The notes: generated by a model not told the origin, from the letters alone. DNA of 7,205 nucleotides from JBEKHT01 sp050012135 (GCA_050012135.1 JBEKHT010000100.1:1-7205); one strand, 5' to 3'. Positions 1 through 6,562 are shown, counted from the stretch's first letter. Made by a program: numbers and translations.

Positions 1-942
1 GATCTTGGCCTGGTCCTTCCCGGCTACACCCATCTGCGCCAGGCCCAACCGATTGTCCTGGCTCACTGGTGGCTGGCGCACTTCTGGGGTTTGGAACGGG
101 ACCGGCAGAGGTTGACCGAATTGATCCGCCGCACCCGGATCATGCCGCTCGGAAGTGGCGCCCTGGCTGGGACCCCCTTTGGGATTGATCGCGAGACCCT
201 GGCGGGCGAACTCGGGTTTGAGAGCGCCTCGCCCAACAGCCTGGATGCGGTGAGCGACCGAGACTTTGTTTCGGAGTTCCTCTTCGACGCTGCCCTGATC
301 GCTGTGCGACTGAGCAGGATGGCGGAAACCCTGATTCTGTTCTCCACCCGCGAGTTTGGGTTCCTGCAACTCGCGGATGCCTATTCCACCGGCTCGAGCC
401 TCATGCCCCAGAAGAGGAACCCGGATCCCTTGGAGCTGATCCGGGCCAAGGCTGGAGTCCTCATCGGCAGGCTCACCGGGTGGCTCGCCACGCTAAAGTC
501 CCTACCCTCGGCCTATGACAAGGATTTGCAGGAGGACAAACCGGCGGCCTTCGAAGCGGCGGACACCTTGAGCTTGATCCTTCCCATCATGTCCGGGCTG
601 CTTTCCACTCTGAGCGTGAACTCTGACCGCGCGCGGGCGGCCATGGATCCCGAAGTGTTCGCCACGGATCTGGCGGATTACCTGGTCAGAAAGGGAGTCC
701 CCTTCCGAGAGGCGCATCGGACGGTAGCCCGAGCCGTGGCCCGAGCCGAGGAGCAGGGAATGTCGCTGGTCAACATGCCGCTGGCCGAGTGGAGGCTCAT
801 TCACCCGGCCTTCGAGAACGACCTCTTCGGCGCTCTGGACCTGAGCCAATCGGTCGCGAGACATAGCTCCTTTGGAGGGACCGCCGAAGTAGCCCTGCGG
901 GAGCAGCTGGACCTTGCGCGTCGCGCTCTGCAGGGGGCCTAG
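1..942 (+). CDS. argH: Argininosuccinate lyase, 3' part (N-terminus beyond left edge)
   Basis: ArgH cleaves argininosuccinate to arginine and fumarate, the last step of arginine synthesis, as a cytosolic homotetramer of the fumarase/aspartase superfamily. The frame is open from base 1, so the TTG at 91 is an internal codon and not the start. The first visible residues, LPGYTHLRQAQP, hold the conserved His of the family. Then follow PLGSGALAGTPFGIDR, PNSLDAVSDRDFV and, at nt 391-420, the superfamily signature GSSLMPQKRN carrying the catalytic serine loop. Next come LPSAYDKDLQEDK and LADYLVRKGVPFREAH, typical of ArgH rather than of fumarase or adenylosuccinate lyase. About 313 residues are visible. 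Against a usual length near 460, roughly 150 N-terminal residues are missing to the left. The TAG stop runs directly into a G7C9 tract. No arginine gene follows it on this strand. Confidence 0.97.
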   Translation, partial: DLGLVLPGYTHLRQAQPIVLAHWWLAHFWGLERDRQRLTELIRRTRIMPLGSGALAGTPFGIDRETLAGELGFESASPNSLDAVSDRDFVSEFLFDAALIAVRLSRMAETLILFSTREFGFLQLADAYSTGSSLMPQKRNPDPLELIRAKAGVLIGRLTGWLATLKSLPSAYDKDLQEDKPAAFEAADTLSLILPIMSGLLSTLSVNSDRARAAMDPEVFATDLADYLVRKGVPFREAHRTVARAVARAEEQGMSLVNMPLAEWRLIHPAFENDLFGALDLSQSVARHSSFGGTAEVALREQLDLARRALQGA

Positions 943-957
943 GGGGGGCCCCCCCCC
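942..957. repeat. G7C9 homopolymer palindrome at the argH stop
   Basis: Seven G (942-948, the first being the last base of the argH stop) are followed at once by nine C (949-957), then GA and six more C. This makes a perfect 14-bp G7C7 palindrome. It could fold back as a very stable stem or form G-rich secondary structure, but it lacks the T-run of an intrinsic terminator. Such tracts also cause length errors in sequencing, so the exact run lengths are uncertain. No coding frame depends on them. Confidence 0.85.
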
Positions 958-981
958 GACCCCCCGCCGCCTAGCCTTGTC

Positions 982-999
982 CGGCTTCGCCTCAAGCCG
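982..999 (+). terminator. Small hairpin downstream of argH, weak terminator candidate
   Basis: CGGCTT (982-987) and AAGCCG (994-999) form a perfect 6-bp stem with a 6-nt loop, 39 nt after the argH stop. No T-run follows, so an intrinsic terminator is not demonstrated. In a GC-rich genome it may still mark a 3' end or an RNA-stabilising hairpin. The same CCGGCTT string recurs at 1021-1027. Confidence 0.25.
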
Positions 1000-1146
1000 A
1001 TGGCCTGGCTGGCGTGAGCCCCGGCTTGTCGCGGGGTTCCGAGGTCGATTGGGCGGAGCCGCTGCGAGTGGGGTCCTCCTGACCGGGTAGGGTCGGATGG
1101 CAAGGAGGCGAGGGGGGCGCCGCCCGATGGAAGGCAAGGCGAGGGC

Positions 1147-1152
1147 TATAAT
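1147..1152 (+). promoter_or_regulatory. Perfect TATAAT -10 box ahead of the radical SAM gene
   Basis: TATAAT matches the sigma-70 -10 consensus exactly and is conspicuous in very GC-rich DNA. At 15-18 bp spacing no good -35 hexamer is visible; the region reads about CGCCCGATGG. Transcription from it would begin near 1159, giving a leader of about 30 nt before the ATG at 1190. It would also place the upstream ATGs at 1097 and 1127 outside the transcript, which supports the 1190 start. Promoter activity is inferred. Confidence 0.45.
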
Positions 1153-1189
1153 GGCGCCTATCTCCGCGGTCCGCAGTCACAGGTGGCGA

Positions 1190-2668
1190 ATGCACATTCT
1201 GCTTGTTTATCCCGAATTCCCGGACACCTTCTGGAGTTTCAAGTATGCGCTGCGTTTCATCCGCAAGCAGGCTTCGAGCCCGCCGCTTGGCCTCATCACG
1301 GTCGCAGCCATGCTTCCGCGGACCTGGGAGAGGCGCCTGGTTGACCTCAACGTGCGCGATCTGACCGAGCAGGATCTGGCCTGGGCGGATCTGGCGTTTG
1401 TGAGCGCGATGCAAGTGCAGCTCGATTCCGCGCGCCGCGTGGTCGCCCGATGCAAGCAAGCCGGGGTGAGAGTCGTGGCGGGGGGACCGCTCTTCACCTG
1501 CGAGCCCGAACGGCTGGAGGGGGTCGATCACTACGTGCTCAACGAGGCCGAGCTGACCCTTCCCCCATTCCTGGCGGATCTGGAGCGGGGGGTCGCCAAA
1601 CCGGTCTACTCCTCCAGCGAGTTCGCCGATCTTTCGAACACGCCCGTCCCGGAATGGAAACTTCTGGATCTGAATCGCTATGCCTCGATGAGCCTGCAGT
1701 ACTCCCGGGGCTGCCCGTACAGCTGTGATTTCTGCAATGTTACGGTCCTTTTCGGCCACCGGCCGCGGGGAAAAAGCGCGGAGCAGATCGTGGCGGAGCT
1801 GGAAAGCCTTTATGCCGCTGGGTGGCGCGGAAGCGTCTTCTTCGTCGATGATAACTTCATCGGGAATCGCAAAGAGCTTAAGGCGGAAATCTTGCCCGCC
1901 TTAATTGCTTGGCGCCAGGGAAGAAAGGATCTGCCCTTCAATACGGAGGTCACGATCAATCTTGCCGACGACGAGGACCTCCTGGATCAAATGGTGCGAG
2001 CGGGGTTCGACAGCGTCTTTGTCGGCATCGAGACGCCCGACGAGAAGGGTTTGGCCGAATGTCACAAGCTGCAGAACAGGGGCCGGGATTTGGTCGAGAG
2101 CGTGAGGCGGATCCAGCGCCGGGGTCTGCGAGTCCAGGCCGGCTTCATCGTCGGCTTTGACAGCGACACGCCCTCGATCTTTCAACGCCAGATTGAGTTC
2201 ATCCAAAAGACTGGCATCGTCACGGCCATGGTCGGCTTGCTGCAGGCTCCCTACGGGACGCAGCTCTACCAGCGCCTGCACCGAGAGGGTAGATTGCGCG
2301 GCCCCCTTTCGGGCGACAATGTCGACGGCTGGACGAACATCATTCCCAAGATGGAGCTGAGCGCCCTGCGTGAAGGCTACAAGAGAATCCTGACTGAGAT
2401 CTATTCCCCCAAACAATTCTATGAGCGGGTCAGGACTTTTCTCAGGGAGTACCGCCTCCCCCAGGCCAGGGTTCCCTTCGAACTTGAGTACTTGCTGGCC
2501 TTCGCCCGCTCGATCTATCAGTTGGGCATTCGCGGCGCGGAGCGAGTCCAATACTGGAAACTATTCTTCTGGGCTCTTCTGCGGCGACCCCGCCTGTTTC
2601 CGCTCGCGATTACCCTCTCCATCTACGGATTCCATTTCCGCAAGGTCAGCGAACTTCACGTCCAATAA
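1190..2668 (+). CDS. B12-binding radical SAM protein with DUF4070-like C-terminus, substrate unknown
   Basis: A probable cobalamin-dependent radical SAM enzyme of 492 residues, likely a methylase of unknown substrate. Residues 1-130 look like a B12-binding Rossmann domain: it opens with MHILLVYPEFP, has AGGP at 97-100, and lacks the DxHxxG cobalamin motif, as many of these enzymes do. The radical SAM core follows, with the [4Fe-4S] motif C175-x3-C179-x2-C182 in YSRGCPYSCDFC, then FFVDDNFIGN (217-226), GIETPD (279-284) and GFIVGFDSD (318-326). The tail, from about APYGTQLY (353-360), resembles DUF4070. Residues 455-483 are rich in aromatic and hydrophobic residues and may touch membrane. This is the architecture of the hopanoid C-2 methylase HpnP, but the class is broad and no hopanoid gene is nearby. 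The start at 1190 is preferred over the in-frame ATG at 1097: the extra 31 residues are Arg-rich and unlike the family, AGGTGG (1181-1186) lies just upstream though only 3 nt away, and a TATAAT box lies between the two ATGs. Convergent with nadB. Confidence 0.93.
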   Translation: MHILLVYPEFPDTFWSFKYALRFIRKQASSPPLGLITVAAMLPRTWERRLVDLNVRDLTEQDLAWADLAFVSAMQVQLDSARRVVARCKQAGVRVVAGGPLFTCEPERLEGVDHYVLNEAELTLPPFLADLERGVAKPVYSSSEFADLSNTPVPEWKLLDLNRYASMSLQYSRGCPYSCDFCNVTVLFGHRPRGKSAEQIVAELESLYAAGWRGSVFFVDDNFIGNRKELKAEILPALIAWRQGRKDLPFNTEVTINLADDEDLLDQMVRAGFDSVFVGIETPDEKGLAECHKLQNRGRDLVESVRRIQRRGLRVQAGFIVGFDSDTPSIFQRQIEFIQKTGIVTAMVGLLQAPYGTQLYQRLHREGRLRGPLSGDNVDGWTNIIPKMELSALREGYKRILTEIYSPKQFYERVRTFLREYRLPQARVPFELEYLLAFARSIYQLGIRGAERVQYWKLFFWALLRRPRLFPLAITLSIYGFHFRKVSELHVQ

Positions 2669-2702
2669 CCAGGGGGGAAACAGACGAAGCCGGGGACCCT
2701 CT

Positions 2703-2719
2703 CCTCGCGTGTCGCGGGG
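2703..2719 (+). terminator. Hairpin after the radical SAM gene, weak terminator candidate
   Basis: CCTCGCG (2703-2709), a TGT loop and CGCGGGG (2713-2719) give a 7-bp stem in the + strand RNA, including one G-U pair, 34 nt beyond the stop codon. On the opposite strand the wobble becomes a mismatch, so the structure favours the + transcript. No T-run follows it. It is a plausible 3'-end structure but not a proven terminator. Confidence 0.3.
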
Positions 2720-2775
2720 CAGGCGCTGGACCTCATCGCAAAAGCTTGGGGAGCGATGTACGGGAGTGCTACCTG

Positions 2776-2797
2776 GGCCCGGGGATGACTTCGGGCC
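2776..2797 (-). terminator. Hairpin just downstream of nadB, weak terminator candidate
   Basis: GGCCCG (2776-2781) and CGGGCC (2792-2797) form a perfect 6-bp stem around a 10-nt loop, starting 5 nt past the nadB stop on the - strand. A T-run is absent on both strands. It lies in the 134-nt gap between the convergent genes, where both transcripts should end. The rest of that gap (2669-2802) shows no ORF or RNA gene that I recognise. Confidence 0.22.
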
Positions 2798-2802
2798 TCG
2801 GG

Positions 2803-4410
2803 CTAGATGAGGCGATCCCCGGGATCGCCGACTGAATCCTTGCGGTAGTGGCACCCTCGGCTGCGGCGGTTGTGCCGGGCCGCCTCGGCCACGATCAGTG
2901 CGGCCTCCACCGCGTTGCGAAGGCCGATGAGCCCGTCGCTGAGACGCGTGGCTCGGTAGAAAGTCTCCACCTCGTTCGACAAGTGAAGGAGTTCCCGGAT
3001 CGCCCGCGAGAGCCGGTCTCCGCTGCGGACCAAGCCCACGTAGTGCCACATGATGTTCTGGATGGTCTGCATGTCCCCCTGGATGAGGGCGAGGTCCGGC
3101 TCGTCCACAAGCCCACTTTCGTCCCAGGCTGGGATTCCGTCCGCTGTCGGAACGGACCGAGCCCGGTTTCTCTGGAGATATGCCTCGATGTGATCCGCCG
3201 CGCGGCTGCCCCACACGAGCCCCTCTAGCAGCGAAGTGGAGGCCAAGCGATTGGCTCCATGCAGGCCGGTGCAGCTCACCTCGCCCACGGCATAGAGGTT
3301 CTCAATGCTCGTTTGGCCGTCTTCATTGACCAGCACACCCCCGCAAGAGTAGTGCGCCGCGGGAACCACCGGGACCGGTTCCCGGGTGATGTCCACACCC
3401 GCGCGCAGGCAGCGCTCATAGATGTGAGGAAAGCGGGAACGAATGGATTCAGCCTCCATGTGGGAGGCGATGTCCAGCAGCACGTAAGAGTAGCCGCCCC
3501 TCTCCATCTCGTGCTGGATTGCGCGCGCGACCACATCGCGCGGGGCAAGATCCTTCCACTCGGGAGAGTAGCGGCCCATGAAGGCGCGTCCGTCCGGGGT
3601 CAGGAGAATCCCACCCTCGCCGCGCACCGCCTCGCTGATGAGGAAGCCCTCCGCTCCGGGCAGCGCCAGTGCGGTTGGATGAAACTGGACGTACTCCGGA
3701 TTGGCGAGGCGGGCTCCGGCCCGGTGGGCCATCGCGAGGCCGTCCCCCCGCGCCCCCGCAGGGTTGGTCGTGCTGCGATACAGACGCCCAAGCCCTCCGG
3801 TCGCCAGGACGGTTTGAGCCGAGAGGTAGCGATGGACGGTCCGTCCGGCCTGGTCAAAGACGTAGGCCCCATGGCAGGAGATCGGGCCGTAGGCCGCGTG
3901 CGGGTCGCGCGCATGATGCGGATCGGTGATCAGATCGACGGCGGTTGAATCAGTGACGAGCTGTACGTTCGGGCAGCGGCGGATCGCACTCATCAGGCCA
4001 GCAATAATGGCCTGACCGGTGAAATCTCCCACGTGCAGGATTCGTCGGTGAGAATGGGCGGCCTCCTGCCCCCAATCCAGCTCCCCTTCCGCATTGCGAT
4101 CAAAGGCGACTCCTGCGGCTTGGACCAGGATCTCCTCGAGTAGCCTCGGGCCCTCGGAGGCGAGCAGTTCCGCCGCCGAGGCGGAGCTGGCCCCATCGCC
4201 GGCCGCCAGGATGTCTGCACAGAGGGCTGCCGCGCTGTCGTCTGGGCCGCGCCCGACAATCCCCCCTTGGGCATAGCGGGTGTTGGACTCCTGCGGGTCC
4301 TGCTCGCGGGTGAGCAGGACAATTTCCCGGCGGGAATTGCGCGCCAGGCGCAATGCCGCTGTGGTGCCGGCGATCCCACTACCGATAATCAGAACCTCAG
4401 TCTGGATCAC
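2803..4410 (-). CDS. nadB: L-aspartate oxidase
   Basis: NadB is the FAD enzyme that oxidises L-aspartate to iminoaspartate, the first step of de novo NAD synthesis in the cytosol. Its unstable product passes to NadA. The 535-residue length is normal. Residues 6-15 hold the dinucleotide-binding fold with GSGIAG. SNTRYAQGG (42-50), EAAHSHRRILH (116-126), EYVQFHPTAL (239-248), RGEGG (263-267), APRDVVARAI (289-298) and PAAHYSCGGV (350-359) follow. These include the positions matching the catalytic Arg (R291) and active-site His residues (H244, H353) of the E. coli enzyme. GLHGANRLASTSLLEGLVWG (382-401) is the C-terminal FAD signature. The GLHGANRLAS and EAAHSHRRI forms identify NadB rather than succinate dehydrogenase or fumarate reductase flavoproteins. 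The start is GTG, with GGAG 9 nt upstream inside nadA; it lies 14 nt before the nadA end, suggesting translational coupling. Last gene of the nadC-nadA-nadB operon. Confidence 0.97.
   Translation of the reverse strand: MIQTEVLIIGSGIAGTTAALRLARNSRREIVLLTREQDPQESNTRYAQGGIVGRGPDDSAAALCADILAAGDGASSASAAELLASEGPRLLEEILVQAAGVAFDRNAEGELDWGQEAAHSHRRILHVGDFTGQAIIAGLMSAIRRCPNVQLVTDSTAVDLITDPHHARDPHAAYGPISCHGAYVFDQAGRTVHRYLSAQTVLATGGLGRLYRSTTNPAGARGDGLAMAHRAGARLANPEYVQFHPTALALPGAEGFLISEAVRGEGGILLTPDGRAFMGRYSPEWKDLAPRDVVARAIQHEMERGGYSYVLLDIASHMEAESIRSRFPHIYERCLRAGVDITREPVPVVPAAHYSCGGVLVNEDGQTSIENLYAVGEVSCTGLHGANRLASTSLLEGLVWGSRAADHIEAYLQRNRARSVPTADGIPAWDESGLVDEPDLALIQGDMQTIQNIMWHYVGLVRSGDRLSRAIRELLHLSNEVETFYRATRLSDGLIGLRNAVEAALIVAEAARHNRRSRGCHYRKDSVGDPGDRLI
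2811..2829. repeat. Near-perfect palindrome in the last codons of nadB
   Basis: GGCGATCCC and GGGATCGCC flank a single central C. Folded with a 3-nt loop this is an 8-bp G/C-rich stem, ending five bases before the nadB stop codon. It encodes the end of NadB (GDPGDR). It could act as a 3'-end or stability structure for the nad transcript or for read-through from the convergent radical SAM gene. No T-run adjoins it, and a functional role is inference. Confidence 0.5.
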
Positions 4411-5467
4411 TGGCGCTCACTCCGCTCACTTCCAACATGCGCTGAACCGCGTGTAGCGCGCGCAGGCGGATCTCCTCGGGGACCTCAATCACGTAGCGGT
4501 TAAGGCGCAGGGAGTCCAGCGTATCTTCGAGCGTGATGCGATTCATGTGGGGGCAACGCACGCTGCACAATCGAAGCAGTTCCTTGTCGGGGTTGGCGGC
4601 GGCTACATTGTCGCCCATCGCGCATTCCGTGAGCAGCAGGTAGCGAGGGGCACGGCTCTCCTGCACGAAGCGGATCATGGCCGAGGTGCTACCCGAAAAA
4701 TCGGAAGCGGCAACAACGTCCGGATGGCATTCGGGGTGGGCCAGAATCACCACGTCAGGGAACTGCTTTCGCACGGCCTGCAGATCCGGCAGGGTGAACT
4801 TTTCATGGACCTCACAGCGCCCATGCCAGCCGATGAGCTGGTAGTCCAATTGGCCATCCCTCTCGGAGATCGGCCCGCGAGATGGAAAGATTATGTGCTT
4901 GCCGGTGTCCCGGGCCAGATTGCGTGCCAGGAATTCGTCCGGGAGGAAGATCACCACGGGGGCGTGAAGAGACTCCACCACCGCGGCCGCATTGCTGGAA
5001 GTGCAGCAGACGTCCGATTCCGCCTTGACCTCGGCGTAGGTATTAATGTAACTCACTACGGGCACGCCTGGAAAGCGTTCCCGCAGGGCCCGAACGTCCG
5101 CGGCCGTAATGCTTCCTGCCAGAGAACATCCCGCCTTGGTCGAGGGCAGGAGCACCGTCTTGCCGGGGTTGAGGATTTTGGCCGTCTCGGCCATGAATCT
5201 CACCCCGCAAAAGACGATGATGTCTTTCTGAGTCTGGGCCGCTCGGCGGCTAAGCTCCAGTGAATCCCCGGTGTAGTCCGGCACCGAGTGAAACAGGGCC
5301 GGTTCCATATAGTTGTGGCCCAGGATGACCGCATTCTTCTCTTCCTTGAGACGGTTCACCTCAACCGCCAACTCGGCCTTGTAGCGCAGTTCGACATCCG
5401 GGACGAACTCACCCAGCATGCCCTTCAGCTTTTCGTACATTCCTGCAGGACTCAGACTCGCTGTCAT
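4397..5467 (-). CDS. nadA: Quinolinate synthase
   Basis: NadA condenses iminoaspartate with dihydroxyacetone phosphate to quinolinate, using an oxygen-sensitive [4Fe-4S] cluster with only three cysteine ligands. The 356 residues show the family's three pseudo-repeated domains: VILGHNYMEP (47-56), FCGVRFMAETAKILNP (86-101), KAGCSLA (111-117), VVSYINTYAEVKAESDVCCTSSNA (137-160), IIFPSRGP (192-199), GRCEVHEKF (216-224), LAHPECHPDV (242-251), GSTSAM (259-264), TECAMGDN (280-287) and CPHMNRITLE (305-314). The probable cluster ligands are C114, C218 and C305. C301 lies close to C305, so the third ligand should be checked. The ATG has a strong GAGGTGG (5474-5480) six bases upstream. It follows nadC by 31 nt and overlaps nadB by 14 nt, so it is the middle gene of the operon. 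Confidence 0.97.
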   Translation of the reverse strand: MTASLSPAGMYEKLKGMLGEFVPDVELRYKAELAVEVNRLKEEKNAVILGHNYMEPALFHSVPDYTGDSLELSRRAAQTQKDIIVFCGVRFMAETAKILNPGKTVLLPSTKAGCSLAGSITAADVRALRERFPGVPVVSYINTYAEVKAESDVCCTSSNAAAVVESLHAPVVIFLPDEFLARNLARDTGKHIIFPSRGPISERDGQLDYQLIGWHGRCEVHEKFTLPDLQAVRKQFPDVVILAHPECHPDVVAASDFSGSTSAMIRFVQESRAPRYLLLTECAMGDNVAAANPDKELLRLCSVRCPHMNRITLEDTLDSLRLNRYVIEVPEEIRLRALHAVQRMLEVSGVSASDPD

Positions 5468-5473
5468 TTCCTA

Positions 5474-5480
5474 CCACCTC
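5474..5480 (-). promoter_or_regulatory. Strong ribosome binding site of nadA
   Basis: On the - strand GAGGTGG stands 6 nt before the nadA ATG, an almost complete Shine-Dalgarno match at good spacing, within the 31-nt nadC-nadA gap. It fixes the nadA start. It is better than the sites of nadC (GAGG, 7 nt) and nadB (GGAG, 9 nt), so NadA may be the most strongly translated of the three; that last point is inference. Confidence 0.8.
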
Positions 5481-5498
5481 TAGTAGATAGCCTCTTCC

Positions 5499-6332
5499 TT
5501 AGAAGCGGACCACTTCCAGGCTCAGGTCCAACACCCGCGCCGAGTGGGTGAGCGATCCGACAGAGATGTCATCCACCCCGGTCTCGGCGATTTCGCGCAC
5601 GTTCTCGAGGCTTACGTTTCCAGAGGCCTCCAGGCGCGCGCGCCCCTGATTCATCGCGACCGAGGCGCGCAACGTGTCCAAGCTCATGTTGTCAAGAAGG
5701 ATTCGCGGAACCCCGAGCTCAAGGGCCTCGCGAACCTCGTCCAGCGTGCGGGCTTCTACCTCCGTCGGGATCCCCGCGGCGGCTGCGCGTGATCGCCGCA
5801 CCGCCTCGGTCAGGCTACCCGCGAAGTCGACATGATTGTCCTTGATCAAGACCATGTCGAACAAGCCCTGGCGGTGATTCCTGCCTCCGCCTCGGCGGAC
5901 AGCGAGCTTGTCGATCGCGCGCAGGCCAGGGGCGGTCTTGCGGGTGTCCAGCACCGTGGCTCGGGTTCCGGCAACGGCATCCACGAACTGGCGAGTGAGC
6001 GTGGCGATGCCTGACATTCGACCCAGAAAGTTGAGTGCCGTGCGCTCGCCGGAGAGGATAGCCCGGGCTGGCCCTTCAATCTCGGCCAGGACCCGTCGCG
6101 GTGCAACCAGCTCCCCCTCGCCCACACAAGCCTGAAGGAGCACCCTTTCATCAAGGCACTGGAAAACCGCCTCCGCCACATCCAGCCCAGCGACCACCCC
6201 TCCCTGTTTGGCGATGATTCGTGCTTTCAGGCTGGCCTCGGGAGGCACGATGCTCTCGGTGGTCACATCCCGCCCGCCGACATCTTCGGCAATTGCGTGC
6301 TTGACAAGGGAAAGGATCTCTTCCGAGACCAT
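5499..6332 (-). CDS. nadC: Nicotinate-nucleotide pyrophosphorylase (carboxylating), quinolinate phosphoribosyltransferase
   Basis: NadC converts quinolinate and PRPP to nicotinate mononucleotide, CO2 and pyrophosphate, closing the de novo branch before the shared adenylation step. The protein has 277 residues, normal for the family. EDVGGRDVTTE (16-26) and LNFLGRMSGIATLT (100-113) belong to the N-terminal part. DTRKTAPGLRAIDKLAVRRGGGRNHRQGL (129-157) holds the basic residues that bind quinolinate and phosphate. LIKDNH (162-167), EVEART (191-196), ILLDNM (211-216) and EASGNVSLENV (235-245) line the alpha/beta-barrel active site, and GVDDISVGSLTHS ends the barrel. The ATG has GAGG (- strand, 6340-6343) seven bases upstream. 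It is the first gene of the nadC-nadA-nadB operon, so the promoter should lie just to its right. No NAD-responsive operator or riboswitch was recognised there. Confidence 0.97.
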   Translation of the reverse strand: MVSEEILSLVKHAIAEDVGGRDVTTESIVPPEASLKARIIAKQGGVVAGLDVAEAVFQCLDERVLLQACVGEGELVAPRRVLAEIEGPARAILSGERTALNFLGRMSGIATLTRQFVDAVAGTRATVLDTRKTAPGLRAIDKLAVRRGGGRNHRQGLFDMVLIKDNHVDFAGSLTEAVRRSRAAAAGIPTEVEARTLDEVREALELGVPRILLDNMSLDTLRASVAMNQGRARLEASGNVSLENVREIAETGVDDISVGSLTHSARVLDLSLEVVRF

Positions 6333-6361
6333 GATCTTGCCTCGAGTTGTTCCCGACCCAG

Positions 6362-6367
6362 ATCATA
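6362..6367 (-). promoter_or_regulatory. Candidate -10 box for the nad operon
   Basis: TATGAT on the - strand differs from TATAAT at one base and lies 29 bp upstream of the nadC ATG. Transcription would begin near 6355, leaving a short leader that contains the GAGG ribosome site. At 16-18 bp spacing the -35 region reads about CCAAGC, a poor match, so the promoter would be weak or activator-dependent, or the true one lies further up. Confidence 0.33.
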
Positions 6368-6443
6368 CCTCAGACATGGCGCACGCTTGGGCGGCCCGCT
6401 TTTCCCCCAGGGCTCTTGAGGCGATAGTAGCTGGGATCCTCCC

Positions 6444-6468
6444 TGCGCCGGGTTGGGGACCGGGCGCA
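6444..6468. repeat. Imperfect 10-bp inverted repeat upstream of nadC
   Basis: TGCGCCGGGT (6444-6453) and ACCGGGCGCA (6459-6468) pair over 10 positions with one mismatch around a 5-nt loop, about 110 bp upstream of nadC. It adjoins GATCCTCCC (6435-6443), whose inverse GGGAGGATC recurs at 6528-6536. It may be an operator or an RNA hairpin. No T-run follows on either strand, so it is not an intrinsic terminator. Confidence 0.55.
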
Positions 6469-6507
6469 CAAGATGGGCCGAGGCGAGATGCCCAGCGCGA
6501 TCCGCAA

Positions 6508-6562
6508 AGCGGGGCTTTCAGGAGAGCGGGAGGATCTGAAGCGGAAAGCGGCCGCTTAGCGG
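6508..6562. repeat. Cluster of AGCGG pentamers around a 12-bp palindrome
   Basis: AGCGG occurs at 6508, 6525, 6540, 6547 and 6558, with its inverse CCGCT at 6552. The middle copies build the perfect palindrome AAGCGGCCGCTT (6546-6557). AAAGC/GCTTT (6506-6510 and 6514-6518) form another small stem. The spacings of 17, 15, 7 and 11 bases are irregular, unlike iterons. It lies 175-230 bp upstream of nadC and could be a regulator-binding region, but no known operator is recognised. Confidence 0.35.

Noticed and set aside
992..1759. 255-codon - strand open frame across the argH/radical SAM gap
   Set aside because: It is mostly antisense to the radical SAM B12 domain and its product is Pro/Arg-rich with no motifs.
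2672..2687. 16-base near-repeat shared with 6937-6952 (15 of 16 identical)
   Set aside because: The similarity does not extend beyond the G-run and a few bases; in a G-rich 7-kb window one such pair is near chance expectation.
3259..3948. 229-codon + strand open frame inside nadB
   Set aside because: It is the antisense shadow of a clear nadB gene; its product has no motifs and high GC at third positions favours such frames.
4547..5263. 238-codon + strand open frame inside nadA
   Set aside because: It is antisense to the conserved NadA motifs and its translation resembles no family I recognise.
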